A stretch of 64,000 nt of DNA from positions 74,501-138,500 of the forward strand of contig CAJQUW010009243.1 in assembly GCA_907163375.1 (NCBI GenBank), in the 5' to 3' direction. The position numbers and the translations under genes are program-made. Each line of letters begins with the position of its first letter. The stretch's first letter is position 1. This document shows positions 29,901 through 42,139 of the stretch, piece by piece. The notes below the pieces were generated by a model. It saw only the letters and a program-made list of their open reading frames with translations. It searched no databases and was not told the origin of the DNA. This stretch comes from Prostheceraeus crozeri. Lineage: Eukaryota; Platyhelminthes; Polycladida; Euryleptidae.

Positions 29901-30176
29901 TTTGATAACTTGGCCGTCAAGAGGTGGGTTGTTCATGTATTAGCAAAAGGCTGCACCTTCCGATGCACCTATGAGTTGATTGCAGCCACATTGATTGCTC
30001 AATTCTGCCTGCAGATTTTATCACGATCTGGTGTTTTCATATTAACAACGGTGACTACTGTGTGTGGTTTGCAGCTATTATGTCGCCATGTATAGAATAA
30101 AATTGATTTGTGCGCTTATTTTTACGCTGTGGAAAAACTAACGAGTTAGATGTGGACTGCTAATCTTCATTTTACA
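26935..30176. other. Non-coding stretch with one small shared repeat
   Basis: No supported gene. 28937-29036 is an inverted match to 43024-43124. A TATTAT/ATATAA low-complexity tract lies at 29739-29830. Confidence 0.45.
28937..29036 (+). repeat. About 100-bp dispersed repeat, inverted copy at 43024-43124
   Basis: Both copies share CAATGATCTGAATTCTTCGA and the AATAATGATCGGA word in opposite orientation; similarity looks about 80 percent. Confidence 0.65.
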
Positions 30177-30255
30177 ATGAAATCTTCAGATGGCAGCTAC
30201 GTTGACAACTTAAGCAACGGCATGATTTCGGCATCTAATCGTATTGGATACACAG
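30177..30255 (+). CDS. Candidate alternative first coding exon A
   Basis: ATG opens MKSSDGSYVDNLSNGMISAS then NRIGYT and one base, followed by a good donor (ACAG|GTAAGT). It ends in phase 1, as do the candidates at 31651 and 39410, whose ends are similar in sequence (SHRIVYA against SNRIGYT). It would be joined to a downstream phase-1 acceptor such as 51602. No product is recognised. Confidence 0.45.
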
Positions 30256-31265
30256 GTAAGTAGTCTAAGTTCAAACCATGGATTGAGTAATCTGATGGTA
30301 TGTCGAACTTTCTTCATTAATTCATCTTTGACACACTGATAATATTCAAGATATTATCTCTGATATCATGATATCAAAGATAATGTAATACAATGTTTTC
30401 TTACTTGACATGTAGTCCGTGCTGATTCAGTGAGTGATGAGATTTTTATCATCTAAACTAAAAAGCGACATAGCTGCAAAATGTCTGTGCTGGTAGCGAG
30501 AATCGTTAGCAACTACCAGCGGTCATCGAATTAAGACACAACCACAATTGTCTTATTACTCAGATGTTGCTAATTCGATAATTTTGTGGTAGAATTTGTA
30601 TTTAATATTAAAATACTCAAGCAATAAGTGACAAAATTATCGATAACCTGAATTAGAAAAAATAAGGCTAGTATTGATTGGTTGCTGTGTCTATAAATTT
30701 GACAATTTGAAATTGGTCGAAGCGATTTTACTTTAAAGCTTACTATGCTCATCGATAGTCTGCTTATCATCAAAAATAGATTTTGCGGCCCATTCTTTAT
30801 TTATTGCTAGAATCAATCTCATATTCATAACTTTTGCCAATTTCATAGTAGGCCCCTTCAGAAAAAATCAACCATGGAGAAATGAATTTGCAGTGTCTGA
30901 TCTACTGCATCAGTATAGATGTACGAACTTAGCAGCCATCCTATCAGACTTTTTTGTGAACGTGCTTGGGCTGGGCCGAGCCCAAAAATTAGTCCATTCA
31001 CAAGTCCATGAGTGTACATTTTGTTAAGACTCATCTATGAAAGAAATGTCACCTCTCATTGTCATTGTGAAAAATGAGCACCAATGGTGACCTTTCTTCT
31101 CTGAATGTCCGCATAGACATCTCTGCAGATCATGTAGTTTTACAGCCTTGCAATACAATAGCCTACATTCGATACACGTCTACTTGAAATCCTTTATAAT
31201 TGTACTATCCCTGAAGATGACCTGAAGGCGCCTGATTGCACATTTTAAACAATTCACCACTGCAG
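30256..31265. other. Intron-like/non-coding stretch
   Basis: A GATATC-rich inverted patch near 30346-30376 (ATTATCTCTGATATCATGAT...) and a GGGCTGGGCCGAGCCC near-palindrome at about 30968-30983. No gene seen. Confidence 0.35.
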
Positions 31266-31783
31266 TGCGTATTATGCTGTGCATCTTCTGAGTAGGAATC
31301 GATGTTGAACATCACCTGCAACATGTTTCCCTTACAACGTTAAGTTATTCAGTGGATCACACAAAGATGCAGATAAGTCTATTGATAATTTCATTGTTAT
31401 AAGGAAGTGAACTGAGAGATGGCACAATTACTGACATTTAGCAATTGTAATAAGTATTGTGTAAGATGGCCCAATTATAAGTCTTCACCAAGGCACATGA
31501 AAGCGAAAACACGATATAGCATCAGCAACCAATGTACTATCGGATTTTGTCAATTGTTTTACATAACCAACACTTCGTGATCACTTTTATTACACTTTTA
31601 GTCGACCAATAATCAATCCTTTTAATCGATTTTCTGGAATTAAGTCCAGGATGTCTGCGATTAATCTTACTTTCAATGTGAACAAAGAGTTGTGTCATTT
31701 CAACGATAATGACACTTTATCGGTGAATCAAAACAAAGATGCAGTTTCATCATCTCATCGTATTGTGTACGCAGGTAAGCCAC
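31266..31783 (+). repeat. 518-bp duplicated segment (copy 1) containing exon B
   Basis: Near-identical to 39023-39541 in the same orientation (about 97 percent by eye). The match begins TGCGTATTATGCTG and ends just after the donor site GTAAGCCA. Confidence 0.9.
31651..31774 (+). CDS. Candidate alternative first coding exon B
   Basis: ATG opens MSAINLTFNVNKELCHFND, continuing DTLSVNQNKDAVSSSHRIVYA and one base, then donor GCAG|GTAAGC. It is 124 bases long and ends in phase 1. Its duplicate at 39410-39533 differs at two bases, both third codon positions and both silent (TTC/TTT, AAC/AAT). This suggests selection on protein coding. Product unknown. Confidence 0.55.
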
Positions 31784-31949
31784 AAACATTCCTGGTTTTT
31801 TTCATGAGGGCCATCGGACGACGCTCACTTGACCCCAAATTCTGATAGATTCATCACTCGGTCTCCCTTATCATTTTTACCCTTTGAAATGAATCAAATT
31901 GAGTGTGCCTGGAGAAGCGATTTCATTTTGAAAATTTTCCCATTACATT

Positions 31950-33290
31950 TTCGACTGTTACTGTTTCCAAAATCATGGTTTAAAAATCACACAACCAGCC
32001 TTTTTCGAGAAAATTACGAAAATTCAAAATGGCGGACAGAAAAACCGAAACTGCATTCTGGGACTGGATTAAAAAATTCAATCTATTTCGCAAACAGAGT
32101 CCTATGTAATTTGACCCGCTCTTTCCAAATACAATTGCTAGAAAATCATACAGTTAGTCCTTTGGAGCTCGATTAATATTCATTATGCTTCAACAACAGG
32201 TCTTCGAGGTCAGATCAATCTGATGCAGACCACTGATTTACACATTTTGGTTTGTACACAGCCGAACATGAGAAAACGGGTCGTTAAAACTCATCCTTTC
32301 GGTATTTCCTGGACTTGCATTCAGTAATTATACACCAAGTAAAGGATGGCCTTAGGGAAACGGTTTCTAAAAATGACGTAAATGGGGACTGAAACATGCA
32401 TTTATTACAGAAATTGACAATTCACAAAACTCACCAACTTAGTTTGACATTTCACCATGCATTGAATTATTTGCTTTGTAGGCTAAGGTAGGAAAATTTC
32501 AACTTGGGATATACATGGACATCTGTAATGAGATAAATGTCATAGATGTCATAGACATCTACATAGCACAATCACAGCACACTGATCAACTCAACACCAA
32601 GAATTCTATGGTGACCATAAACATAAAAGTCAAGAAGAGAACGATTGGAACTTATAAAATAGGGTGATCCCTAAAAACTTTACACAGACCACTGATTTAC
32701 ACATTTTGGTTTGTACACAGGCGAACATGACATTTCCAACACATTTTAAGAACCTATTAGGACCTCGAAGACCTGTTGTTGATGCATACTGAATATTAAT
32801 CGAGCCCCAGACTGCTGTTTTGGTTTTAAGTTCACCACCTTGAATTTTTCTCATTTCTAGAAAAGTGCAAAGCCGCATGATAATCCAACAGTGAAAACTG
32901 AAAAGAGTGTGCCAAACTACACAGAAAGCTGCTGACGAAATAATCGAAACTTTTTCTAATCTAGCCCCACAGTTCAGTTTCGGTTTCATGTCCTCCCTTT
33001 TGAAATTTCTTTATTTTCTTGAAAAGGGCTAATTGCATGATTTTCTAGCAATTGTATTTGAAAAGAGCGGGTCAAATTACATAGGAAACTGCTGACAAAA
33101 TGCTTGGGAATTTTTTAATCCTGCACCAGAATTCAGTTTCGGTTTTTCTGTCCGCCATTTTGAATTTTCGTAATTTTCTCGAAAAAGGCTAGTTGTGTAA
33201 TTTTCAAACCATGATTTTCGAAATTTTCATGCAAAAGTACATAAGGAGCCGTCGAGAAATATAATGAGAAATTTTCAAAATGAAACCCTG
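31950..33290. repeat. Diverged 160-170-bp tandem repeat with inverted copies
   Basis: At about 32805-33290 three diverged units follow each other, each with a CAGTTTCGGTTT...GAATTTTC...TTTCTCGAAAAGGCTA pattern and a GAGCGGGTCAAATTACAT word. 31950-32230 is an inverted copy of the same unit, and 32226-32271 recurs directly at 32685-32730 (GACCACTGATTTACACATTT). The structure looks like a decayed satellite-bearing element. Confidence 0.6.
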
Positions 33291-34376
33291 GCAGACCTGG
33301 CATTTCCTCAGTTTTACCAATAATGAATATGATTCCAGCTTGCTGAAAGGTCAAATTTATGCCCAATTTTGAAAAGTGCTTTTTCAAAGGTCCCAAGTTT
33401 GCAATATTTTTGAACTCAATCTGACATGTTTTTAACAGTTTGATTCAAGTGATTTCGCCACTTATTATTGCGAAATGTTAGGCTCATCATAAGTAATGTT
33501 CGCATTCTGATTGGTTAAATGATCCTTCAACATAAAGGACATCTCATGGCGACCAGTGCAGCGACAAGCTTTCTGATGAAGAGAATTGATTAACCTCATG
33601 GCAAGTTTCGTGACCAAGCGGCATTTATAGTGTGATCATGTTTCAAGTTGCGGAAGTTTTTATATCCATGTAAATCTTACATATACATTGGATTTAGAAA
33701 TAAATATCATAGTCATTTATATGACACTAGTTTTTTTACATAGTATTGATTAAGTACCTGCACTGTGATATTTCAAAGAATATACTTTAGAGTAGACTAG
33801 AATAAGCGCATACTTTTGTGGATAAAAATCTCTGTGGAATTTGTTGTGGATACACATCGAAGAAATTAACATAGAAGAATATATCTCCCCCTAGAATATA
33901 AAAGGAAAAAAGAGAAATAAAAGGTAGAGCATGCGAAGGTGTGCATCAGCGTACGCATGAGAATTCGAGGATCGAGGTTCATCAATTAAGCAATTCCAAT
34001 ACCTCAGCAGTCTTAACAGGTTCTTTGCGCACATGCATAATGGTATCTTTGAAAAAATCTTGATATTGCAAGCCGCTTTGAACATGTTAATGAGGATCCA
34101 TTCTCCAATATTTGAATTGGAGACCTCCAATTATTAAAGCCAACGCAAAATCAAACCACACGCGGTTTAGACAGAATCAATGATAGACAGAGTCGCTGAA
34201 GGAAAGTGGTAAGTCTCGAGTGTGAAGCAAGAGAAACGAACGGGGCCAAAAATCCTCCCCTCTCAGGAAAATAAGTTGAAAATTTCTCAAATACGCTTTC
34301 ACAGGGCTCTCATTCTTTTGCTGTTTAGAGACCCTAGATTTCCTGAAATTAGCGGATGATTGTTATCCAACATATA
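33291..34376. other. Non-coding stretch
   Basis: No gene or repeat recognised. Confidence 0.4.
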
Positions 34377-35744
34377 CAGTCCGTTTCATAAAAAGTGGAT
34401 CAGCCTAAAATTTGACTAAATAAAATATAAGTATGATACAGAAAGCATTTTTCATGTTATTTTATGTCCCTAATATATTTAAATGTCCTTATATAATCTG
34501 ATAAGCTATGATACAGTAACGGTTCTTAAGAAGCTAATATTTTGTGGCCCTACCCTTATTGTCAATGACATTACCAATTCGTCTAGGCATTGATTCGACG
34601 ATATCGTTGATTTTTGACTAATCTAACTTTCTCCACTCTCTTTTTAACAGTGACGTAAGTTGTGATACGCCATCTGTAGGTAGCAGTGAACGACGAACGT
34701 TACGTTTTAGAATACTCCATACATTTTCTATGGGATTCATATCAGGAGAACGAGCTGGCCAAGATAATGTCCTAAGCCCTAATTGAGACTTGCATAAGTT
34801 GACTCTACTACTCCTGTGACACGTAGCATTATCATCCATAAATAACCAAGTCGATGGATCACCAAGTTGATCTGTCATTTGGCCAATGTTCATTCGTAAA
34901 ACATTCACATAGCGTTCAGAATTCATGGTTCCTTGCTGTATGTGAAGTCTTCTACGAATAGTGGACTTAGAAATAGACGAGTAAAGTGCAGCCATCTCAG
35001 TTAACGAGAGACTTGGATCAACTTTAACAAATCTCAAAATTAGGCGGTCTCTACGTTTGGATGTTTTGCGTGGACGGCCAGAGCCCTCTTTACGACAGAG
35101 TCGAAAATCATCATTATGCCATCGATGCACATTTGTGTAAAGGACATTTAGTCGCTTGCTTGTAGCTCGCAAAGAAAACCCTTATAGTTCTAGCAAGGCT
35201 GACACTTTGCTTTTTGTGAATGTGATCTCGTTATTGTTCATTTGTGCTTTGTATAGTTTTCAACCGGCAAGAGATAGATTTCTAGCTGAAAGCAATCAGG
35301 AGTGCTGCCAACACCACCGCAACGAAGTCAGGAAGCTATGGAACATGAAGTCCAGTTAATCACATGTAGCAGTTACATTATTGTTGATGAATAATGGTGC
35401 TATACTGGCTCTGATTGACCGATTTTCTTTATTTTTGCTTTGCTTGATAGCTTTTGGCTTGTAGAACAACATATTACATAACAAAGGAAACAAAAGTAAT
35501 TTTATAAGAGTGAGGTATGATTTTGTGTAACATTGCTAAATGAAGATCAAATTATCTACTACTTTTTTATCTATAACAGGAAAACAACTCAATATTCATG
35601 CTTGAAATTTCCAACAATGATATTAGTAAGCACAACTGACATATCTTCCAAATTTCAGAGAAATTCGTTCAAGTTTGGCGGAGTTAGACAAAGTTGAAGT
35701 TAAGGCGATGTTTAAGGGTGATCCATTTTTTATGAAACAATCTG
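34377..35744 (-). mobile_element. Tc1-like transposon, copy 2 (internal deletion)
   Basis: Ends CAGTCCGTTTCATAAAAAGT (left) and the reverse complement of CAGATTGTTTCATAAAAAAT (right) are flanked by TA at 34375-34376 and 35745-35746, the expected target duplication. At 1368 bp it is about 290 bp shorter than copy 1. The deletion removes the region with the first catalytic Asp: STIRRRLHIQQGTMNSERY joins sequence that in copy 1 is about 300 bp apart. It is therefore non-autonomous. Confidence 0.9.
34618..35172 (-). pseudogene. Internally deleted Tc1-like transposase
   Basis: 184 residues remain open: the HTH region (GRPRKTSKRRDRLILRF) is joined to the core's second Asp (WLFMDDNATCHRS) and Glu (SPDMNPIENVWSIL). 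The first Asp is missing. It could still make a DNA-binding protein that competes with active transposase. Confidence 0.8.
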
Positions 35745-35746
35745 TA

Positions 35747-36602
35747 TTTAGGTCGGTTCAATTTTATTGTGGGTTATTATTTCCAATCATGTTGCTTGTT
35801 AAACATGAACGACATTTCATACACCATGCATTTCACCACTTCTTTTCAAGGTGTACACTGGCGTGACTCAAAATGAGAAAATGCATAATGTTATGTGCGA
35901 TGAGCAATTGCAATCGATTGAAATGCCAGGAATGACAGCTTAATATCAATTGCTAGAGAACAAAAGAAACAGAAGAGATGGAGAACAATGTAAAAGTCAC
36001 ATGAATGAAATTCAGTTATGATAAAGGTTATAGAGATATAGATAACAGCAAAATTCTTAAAAGACAATGATAATGATTTATATTTAGAAAAGATAAGAGA
36101 GATAATAAAGATCATGCAAGTGTGATATGAATTCGAGAGGAGAATCAAGAAAATTGTGATAGTCCTACTGACAGATACTTAAACGAAAGGCGAGATGGAA
36201 GAGGAGATTGTGAGAAACAAGTTATCTTTGTCAATTGCTTTGAATTTGTCCTTTATTTATGGGTCACGACTAATCGGCAAAAACTCTTTTATACTTATAT
36301 CATCTCATAACTGATGCCACTAAAGATCTTGTCCATTAAGCTTGCATGCGAGACAGCGCCTTAACTGTATAAACCGGTTCAGAAGCTTACGTCACAACCT
36401 CAGCTATTTTAAGTCACAACCTTAAAACAGGTTTCACTCAGTTTGTCTATTACTAAAGAATTACACCCTTCTGCAAATTTAATCACTGTGTATAACAACT
36501 CAGTCACAACATTTTCTTACAATTCTAGAAAAAGATTGGGGGACACACATGCGAGAATTTTTTAAGTAAGTCGAATCAGAAAATATTGAAAAGCTTATAA
36601 TT
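35747..36602. other. Non-coding stretch
   Basis: No gene or repeat recognised. Confidence 0.4.
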
Positions 36603-36713
36603 AAAGTACCACACTGAATGAGAAGATATATTGAAAAATTAAAAAAGATAAAGTCTTAATAAGAAAAAGTTTTTAAAGCTTTCAATAAATCTTCTAATGC
36701 AGTGTGGTACTTT
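36603..36713. mobile_element. 111-bp foldback element (MITE-like)
   Basis: AAAGTACCACACTG at the left and CAGTGTGGTACTTT at the right. The pairing extends about 30 bp on each side with few mismatches (…GAGAAGATATATTGAAA against TTTCAATAAATCTTC…). Confidence 0.7.
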
Positions 36714-38196
36714 TATTATAATTTGCATATTCAAAGCACATTTTCGAACGCATCCATGATCGGACAACCATTTGAAATAATATTATTATACTAGCAATCG
36801 CATGCATATGGGTATCTCGTCCCTTGGTAATTTGGAGTCACAAATAATTTTCTTGCTTCCTTGACCAAAGCTTCGCCTGCTATGTCAGGATAGAGGCAGA
36901 CCTGAATTATCTACAGTAGTAGCCACATCATCAAAAACAATTCAATAAAAAATTACTTTTGCTAATATATTTTTCAGAATAAAAAGCGTAAAATAGAATT
37001 TCAGTAGACATCAACTTTTTCACAATGTGTCATCAAATCTATAACTCAGAAACTTAGGAGATAAAGTAATTTAGTTCCATTTTACAAAAAACTGCGGGGG
37101 TGCAACATTTTTACCGACAATTAGGAAATTGAATATTCCTGACTTGCATGAACTTAAATGCAGCTAAAGCGCAAATGCAAAGACAGTGAAATGTGGCCAA
37201 CAATACATGCAATTTGTAGGCCTACATTCGAGATTTTTGTTGCGCCAGCTCACAGAGGCGCTCATATCCAGAGACGATCATTTCTGAAGAGTGGTAATGC
37301 TCTTCGAAAGATATTCTTCGACTTAGGCAAATCTCTATCGGTGATCTGAATCATGTGATCTCTGAATGTGCGATCGTCATAGTTCTGTAATAGCAATGTT
37401 TCGCCTAAACAATTCACTTCAGTGCGTATCATAGAGTAAGTATATGTAGGTATAGTGTTGACTCAAAAACGTATCTGCATACAGTGAAAATTTTTATATG
37501 AAAAGATTCAGTTTTTTGCGGACATTACGTTCCTGCGGTCCAAAAAATTATTTGACCAGTTTTTAAAAAGCTAAATTTTTATACCACGGACATGAAGCGC
37601 CTTTGTAAGCAGTATAACACATGTTGGATATCAAAAGGAATGATTGTTTGCTAACAAGCATCTAAATTATGCGGAAATTAAGCTGATGATCAAGGGAATT
37701 TCATGAACTGCATTATAATGCAGGTCTTCATGAAAAAGTCGAGATCATATTGTGATTTCTTGGCTGAAATTTCAAGTTTTTAATTCAATTTTGATGATCA
37801 TGATATTTATGATTCACTAAATTTATACTTCATTTCTTGAATCTGAATAGTGAATTGGAACCATTTACAGCCTTTAAAGTTAGGCTGATTGAAATCATTG
37901 TCTTTGATTATGATGTCTTGAACTTTCAGTTGCAGGTTGCTTGTGTTGTGATAACGCTTAAGAAAATACTCTTGAGGTTGAGCATGAAAGCAATAGCAGA
38001 CGATCGAATTGCTAATCTAACAAACACTACCTCTCTAAGGTTGTCATGATACGGTGGATCTGTAAAATGCTATCATTCCTTCTGCATTACTATCATGATC
38101 AGTCAAATTCGTGTACATTTCTCCAAAAGTAATAATTTGCATATCTCACTGGTGGTACCTGATCTCGACTCATGTTCACTCAATGAAATCGAAACT
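36714..38196. other. Non-coding stretch
   Basis: No gene or repeat recognised. Confidence 0.4.
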
Positions 38197-38204
38197 GTAT
38201 ACAC

Positions 38205-38958
38205 CAGGGGTGCGCAACCTGCGGCCGTGACAATGAGGAGTAAATGAAAAAGAATGTTGTACATGTATATTGCAAATGTTTCCGGAGTTCAATGCAATCG
38301 AAAAACAATCGGAACTGCAGTAGCATGCTAGTCACCTTGTAACTGTCGAACACCTTTACGCCCATGCTGCTTGGAAAAATGCACGCCCGCAGGCGCGATG
38401 AAGGAGTTCAAGCAGTTCGATAACTCATGAATAGAATACTTTAGGGAAGTTACATTCATGTGCATACATCAGCTAAAAGATACAAAAGGGACAATTGTAG
38501 TTTACTCGAATTGTTCGCGCACGTAGACTTCATGTCCATGGTCTGAATAAGGATTCCTGTTAGATCACCGTCCCTATGAAGAATGAATGAATTTTATCTG
38601 GCTCGTGATTCCTTTAGAAATTATTACAATAGCTTAGTAAAGTGTTTTCTCCTTCGTTTGCCCTTACAAAAAACATCTTTTTCAACTTTTCAAGTGCAAC
38701 TTAACACCTTAATAAAAAAATCGTTTCGGTCAAAAAACCGCCGGTCGTGTATGGTCGTTTAACTAAACTCATTCTTTACGAGAAGCTTTTTGTGTGGTTT
38801 TTTTCACTGCGTCATTCATCAGGGAAAGCTAATTTGAGTGGTGGAATATAAAAAGGATTGGCTATTGACCTAGTTGTTTGCAAACATATTAAGTGTAGCC
38901 GTGATTCTTTCGGCCTTCGAAATGGCTGCCGAAAAATGTAAAAGGTTGCGCACCCCTG
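38205..38958. mobile_element. Non-autonomous hAT element with perfect 8-bp duplication
   Basis: Terminal inverted repeats CAGGGGTGCGCAACC are flanked by GTATACAC at 38197-38204 and 38959-38966. Length 754 bp, no transposase. Target-site length and CAGGGG ends are those of hAT. The interior just inside the left end (TGCGGCC) pairs loosely with GGCTGCCG near the right. Confidence 0.92.
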
Positions 38959-39022
38959 GTATACACATTGGGGATTTAATAAATGCTGAGTTGCCACTCT
39001 ATCTAATATACTTGCTCTATGA

Positions 39023-39541
39023 TGCGTATTATGCTGTGCATCTTCTGAGTAGGCATCGATGTTGAACATCACCTGCAACATGTTTCCCTTACAATGTTTA
39101 GTTATTCAGTATAGATCACACAAAGATGCAGATAAGTCTATTGATAATTTCATTGTTATAAGGAAGTGAACTGAGAGATGGTACAATTACTGACATTTAG
39201 CAATTGTAATAAGTATTGTGTAAGATGGCCCAATTATAAGTCTTCACCAAGACACATGAAAGCGAAAACACGATATAGCATCAGCAACCAATGTACTATC
39301 GGATTTTGTCAATTGTTTTACATAACCAACACTTCGTGATCACTTTTATTACACTTTTAGTTGACCAATAATCAATCCTTTTAATCGATTTTCTTGAATT
39401 AAGTCCAGGATGTCTGCGATTAATCTTACTTTCAATGTGAACAAAGAGTTGTGTCATTTTAATGATAATGACACTTTATCGGTGAATCAAAACAAAGATG
39501 CAGTTTCATCATCTCATCGTATTGTGTACGCAGGTAAGCCA
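39023..39541 (+). repeat. 519-bp duplicated segment (copy 2) containing exon B'
   Basis: Second copy of 31266-31783, starting 64 bp after the target duplication of the hAT element at 38205-38958. Confidence 0.9.
39410..39533 (+). CDS. Candidate alternative first coding exon B' (duplicate of exon B)
   Basis: Encodes the same 41 residues as 31651-31774, with only two silent changes, and keeps the same donor (GCAG|GTAAGC) and phase 1. Non-coding parts of the duplicated segment differ more. Confidence 0.55.
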
Positions 39542-42061
39542 GAGCATACTCTGCCAAAGCGCTTTCTTGACTCAATTCATTAATTGCATTTAGGTTTGTA
39601 AGTAGTTTTTCGGACATTATGAATATCATCCTCCTCCAGTCAGCTGTCATCAAATAATAGAATTTTTAGTCTATACTTAATTTTGCTCATCGATTAACTA
39701 CCGCTATGATTTTATGATATCTTATTTAATGTTGCTTTTGTGCAACAATTTTCCATGAATTTCGCGAGTACGTATCCAATATAAAAACTTGTTGCATGCG
39801 AGATTTGTTGCTTCGAAAAGTTAATACAAATAACCACCAACTCGCGAAAATCAGGGAATGTCCAGGGAGCGTCAGTTGCGAAAGTGTTTTGTTTCACAGT
39901 ATGAAGCCTATTTCATAAGACGCCCACATGAGCTTATGCTCAAATGGATCATGATCAAAAACACAACCTGTACACCCGCTGTCGATTTGAAAGACGATGA
40001 TGAGTGATGAGCTTATGGAGCCTATTTATATCTGAATTTGAATTGTTAGCTCCTTGTCCATATTCACATAATGAGCTTTGAAGTCAGAAAATAACCAAGA
40101 GACCGCACAAATTTGAAATTTACCTGCATGTGGATTTGCATTAGTATAATTGCGCACGAATAGGAAATGTATTCAGACCAAATGTATTGAAATTTTTAAA
40201 ATAGGCTTTGTCTCGAATTTGGAAGTCAGCAAATATGAGATTTATGATTCAACTTTCGATTTTTTTGTCAAAAGATTGAAGTGTGATGTGTGATCGTTTT
40301 GTGTTGATTGGTGGGTCAAACAATGTCACAAGCAATGTACATGTTGGCATACTTCAGATGATTTTGTCGATATTCATTTGTCTGTTTACGTATAGCAGTC
40401 TCTCATCATTCAATTCTAATTTTGATATTGATAGTAAATTACAGTGAGTAGTTTTTTCTACATAGGTTTTGAGAGATGACATCATATCGCATTCATTTCT
40501 GCCATGTGTAGATGCCTAAATGAGTGTCCGTCATAAATTTCATTACTCAAAGTTCCACAGTAAAACATTATGATGCGTCACATTTATGCACAAGCATTCA
40601 TAGCAGAAATATGCATTCCTATTATACTACAAACGTTATTAATCAATGTCCTATATATAGAAACATACTAAATTACGATTTCAAGATTTTGCGTGCATGC
40701 TTGGAGGTAGAAGTTCATTTTTTTCATTTTTTTCATAATTCGCATTCGATGCTTTAATTGTCAATTTAATAATGGTTTGCTCGCAGAAATATGCAGCATA
40801 TCCGGTTTCAAACATCAACCGTGAAAACGAATGGACCACCGGTGTGTGTGTGAAATGTCATTAAATAACCAGAACAACAGGTGAAAGCAAAGGCGAAATT
40901 CAGAGTGAAAGAATTATTCCAAATGGTGTGACTTTGCTGAAACCAATACTTGGAATTCTTATTGCTACTATATTCAAAATAGTGGCATATGCATTGCTTT
41001 ATCTCTCGTAGTAGATGATCAATTTTCCCTTGTCAAAACTGTTTTGCCTTTAAGGATACCGACCTGATTAATGACGATAGAAGTAAAGAAAACGTAGAAA
41101 GATATCTATTCTGCATCGACTATCATAAAAAATCTGAAATCCAATAATTCAGTATAACACACATGCAAATCCCGATTTGCATGTATACTATACTGATATA
41201 CTTGATTTGTGATGAAATTATGACCCTAAATTGTAAATCGTGAATGAATTGAAATGAGTTTCAATTTAAATCATGAACAAAATGCATGAATTTAGTGAAT
41301 TGCATGTAGCATGTCCAATGGATTGATGTAAAGGATAATATTATGCAACCAAGTTGTAGTCAAATATTGTTTTGTAAAAGATATTCTCAACGGAAGAAGT
41401 TAATTGTGCTGTGGAAAAGTAACATTGATCTCATCAGAGTTACTAGACACTTACTGAGAAATTGTTTCAGTTTTTGATCCGCACAGCAAATATGACAAAC
41501 ATCACATAATTAAAATAAACAATAATTATAACTTACTTCAACTTTAATTTTGTTGGCTTCTAGGGTGGCCGAAAACACTAAAATTCAAACACAACACATA
41601 AGAGGAGTTACACAACACATAAGTGAGAAATATTACTGACCTCGCTTGAGCTGAGAACTGCTTCCGAATTTATACGCTATACTTATTAATTCTTACACGG
41701 TACATATAATTCCATATTATTTCTTCATTTTTCATTAACATTTATGCTATCTTGATTTCCCAAGTAGCTTCAATAACATTTATTCAGCGATTGCTCCTAC
41801 ATTACTAAACTGCTGTTGATAAAATTGATCACATCCGGAATCTCCTCTGGAGATTGATTGAAATCAATTTCATGGACAGCATCTCCGAATTCACATAATA
41901 TAACTGACCTTTAATTAATCAGACGCAGCCCTTATGTCAACAGTGAAACAGCTCAACAACTTCATGTGGGTGATTATTTCTCGTCAAATTAAATTTCAAA
42001 CCGCATATACATGCTTCATCCGAGACCAAGAATTAGACAGAGCACGACATTGAATTAATCA
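39542..42061. other. Non-coding stretch
   Basis: No gene or element recognised; probably intron. Confidence 0.4.
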
Positions 42062-42101
42062 ATGGGTGCGGTTACTAATGCAAGACGTGTAACAAATAAA
42101 A
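42062..42101 (+). CDS. Weak candidate first exon C
   Basis: ATG opens MGAVTNARRVTNK plus one base, then donor A|GTAAGT; phase 1 like exons A, B and B'. Short, so chance is a real possibility. Confidence 0.2.
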
Positions 42102-42139
42102 GTAAGTCTGATATTTCTTGCTAAATAAGATATTAGAAC

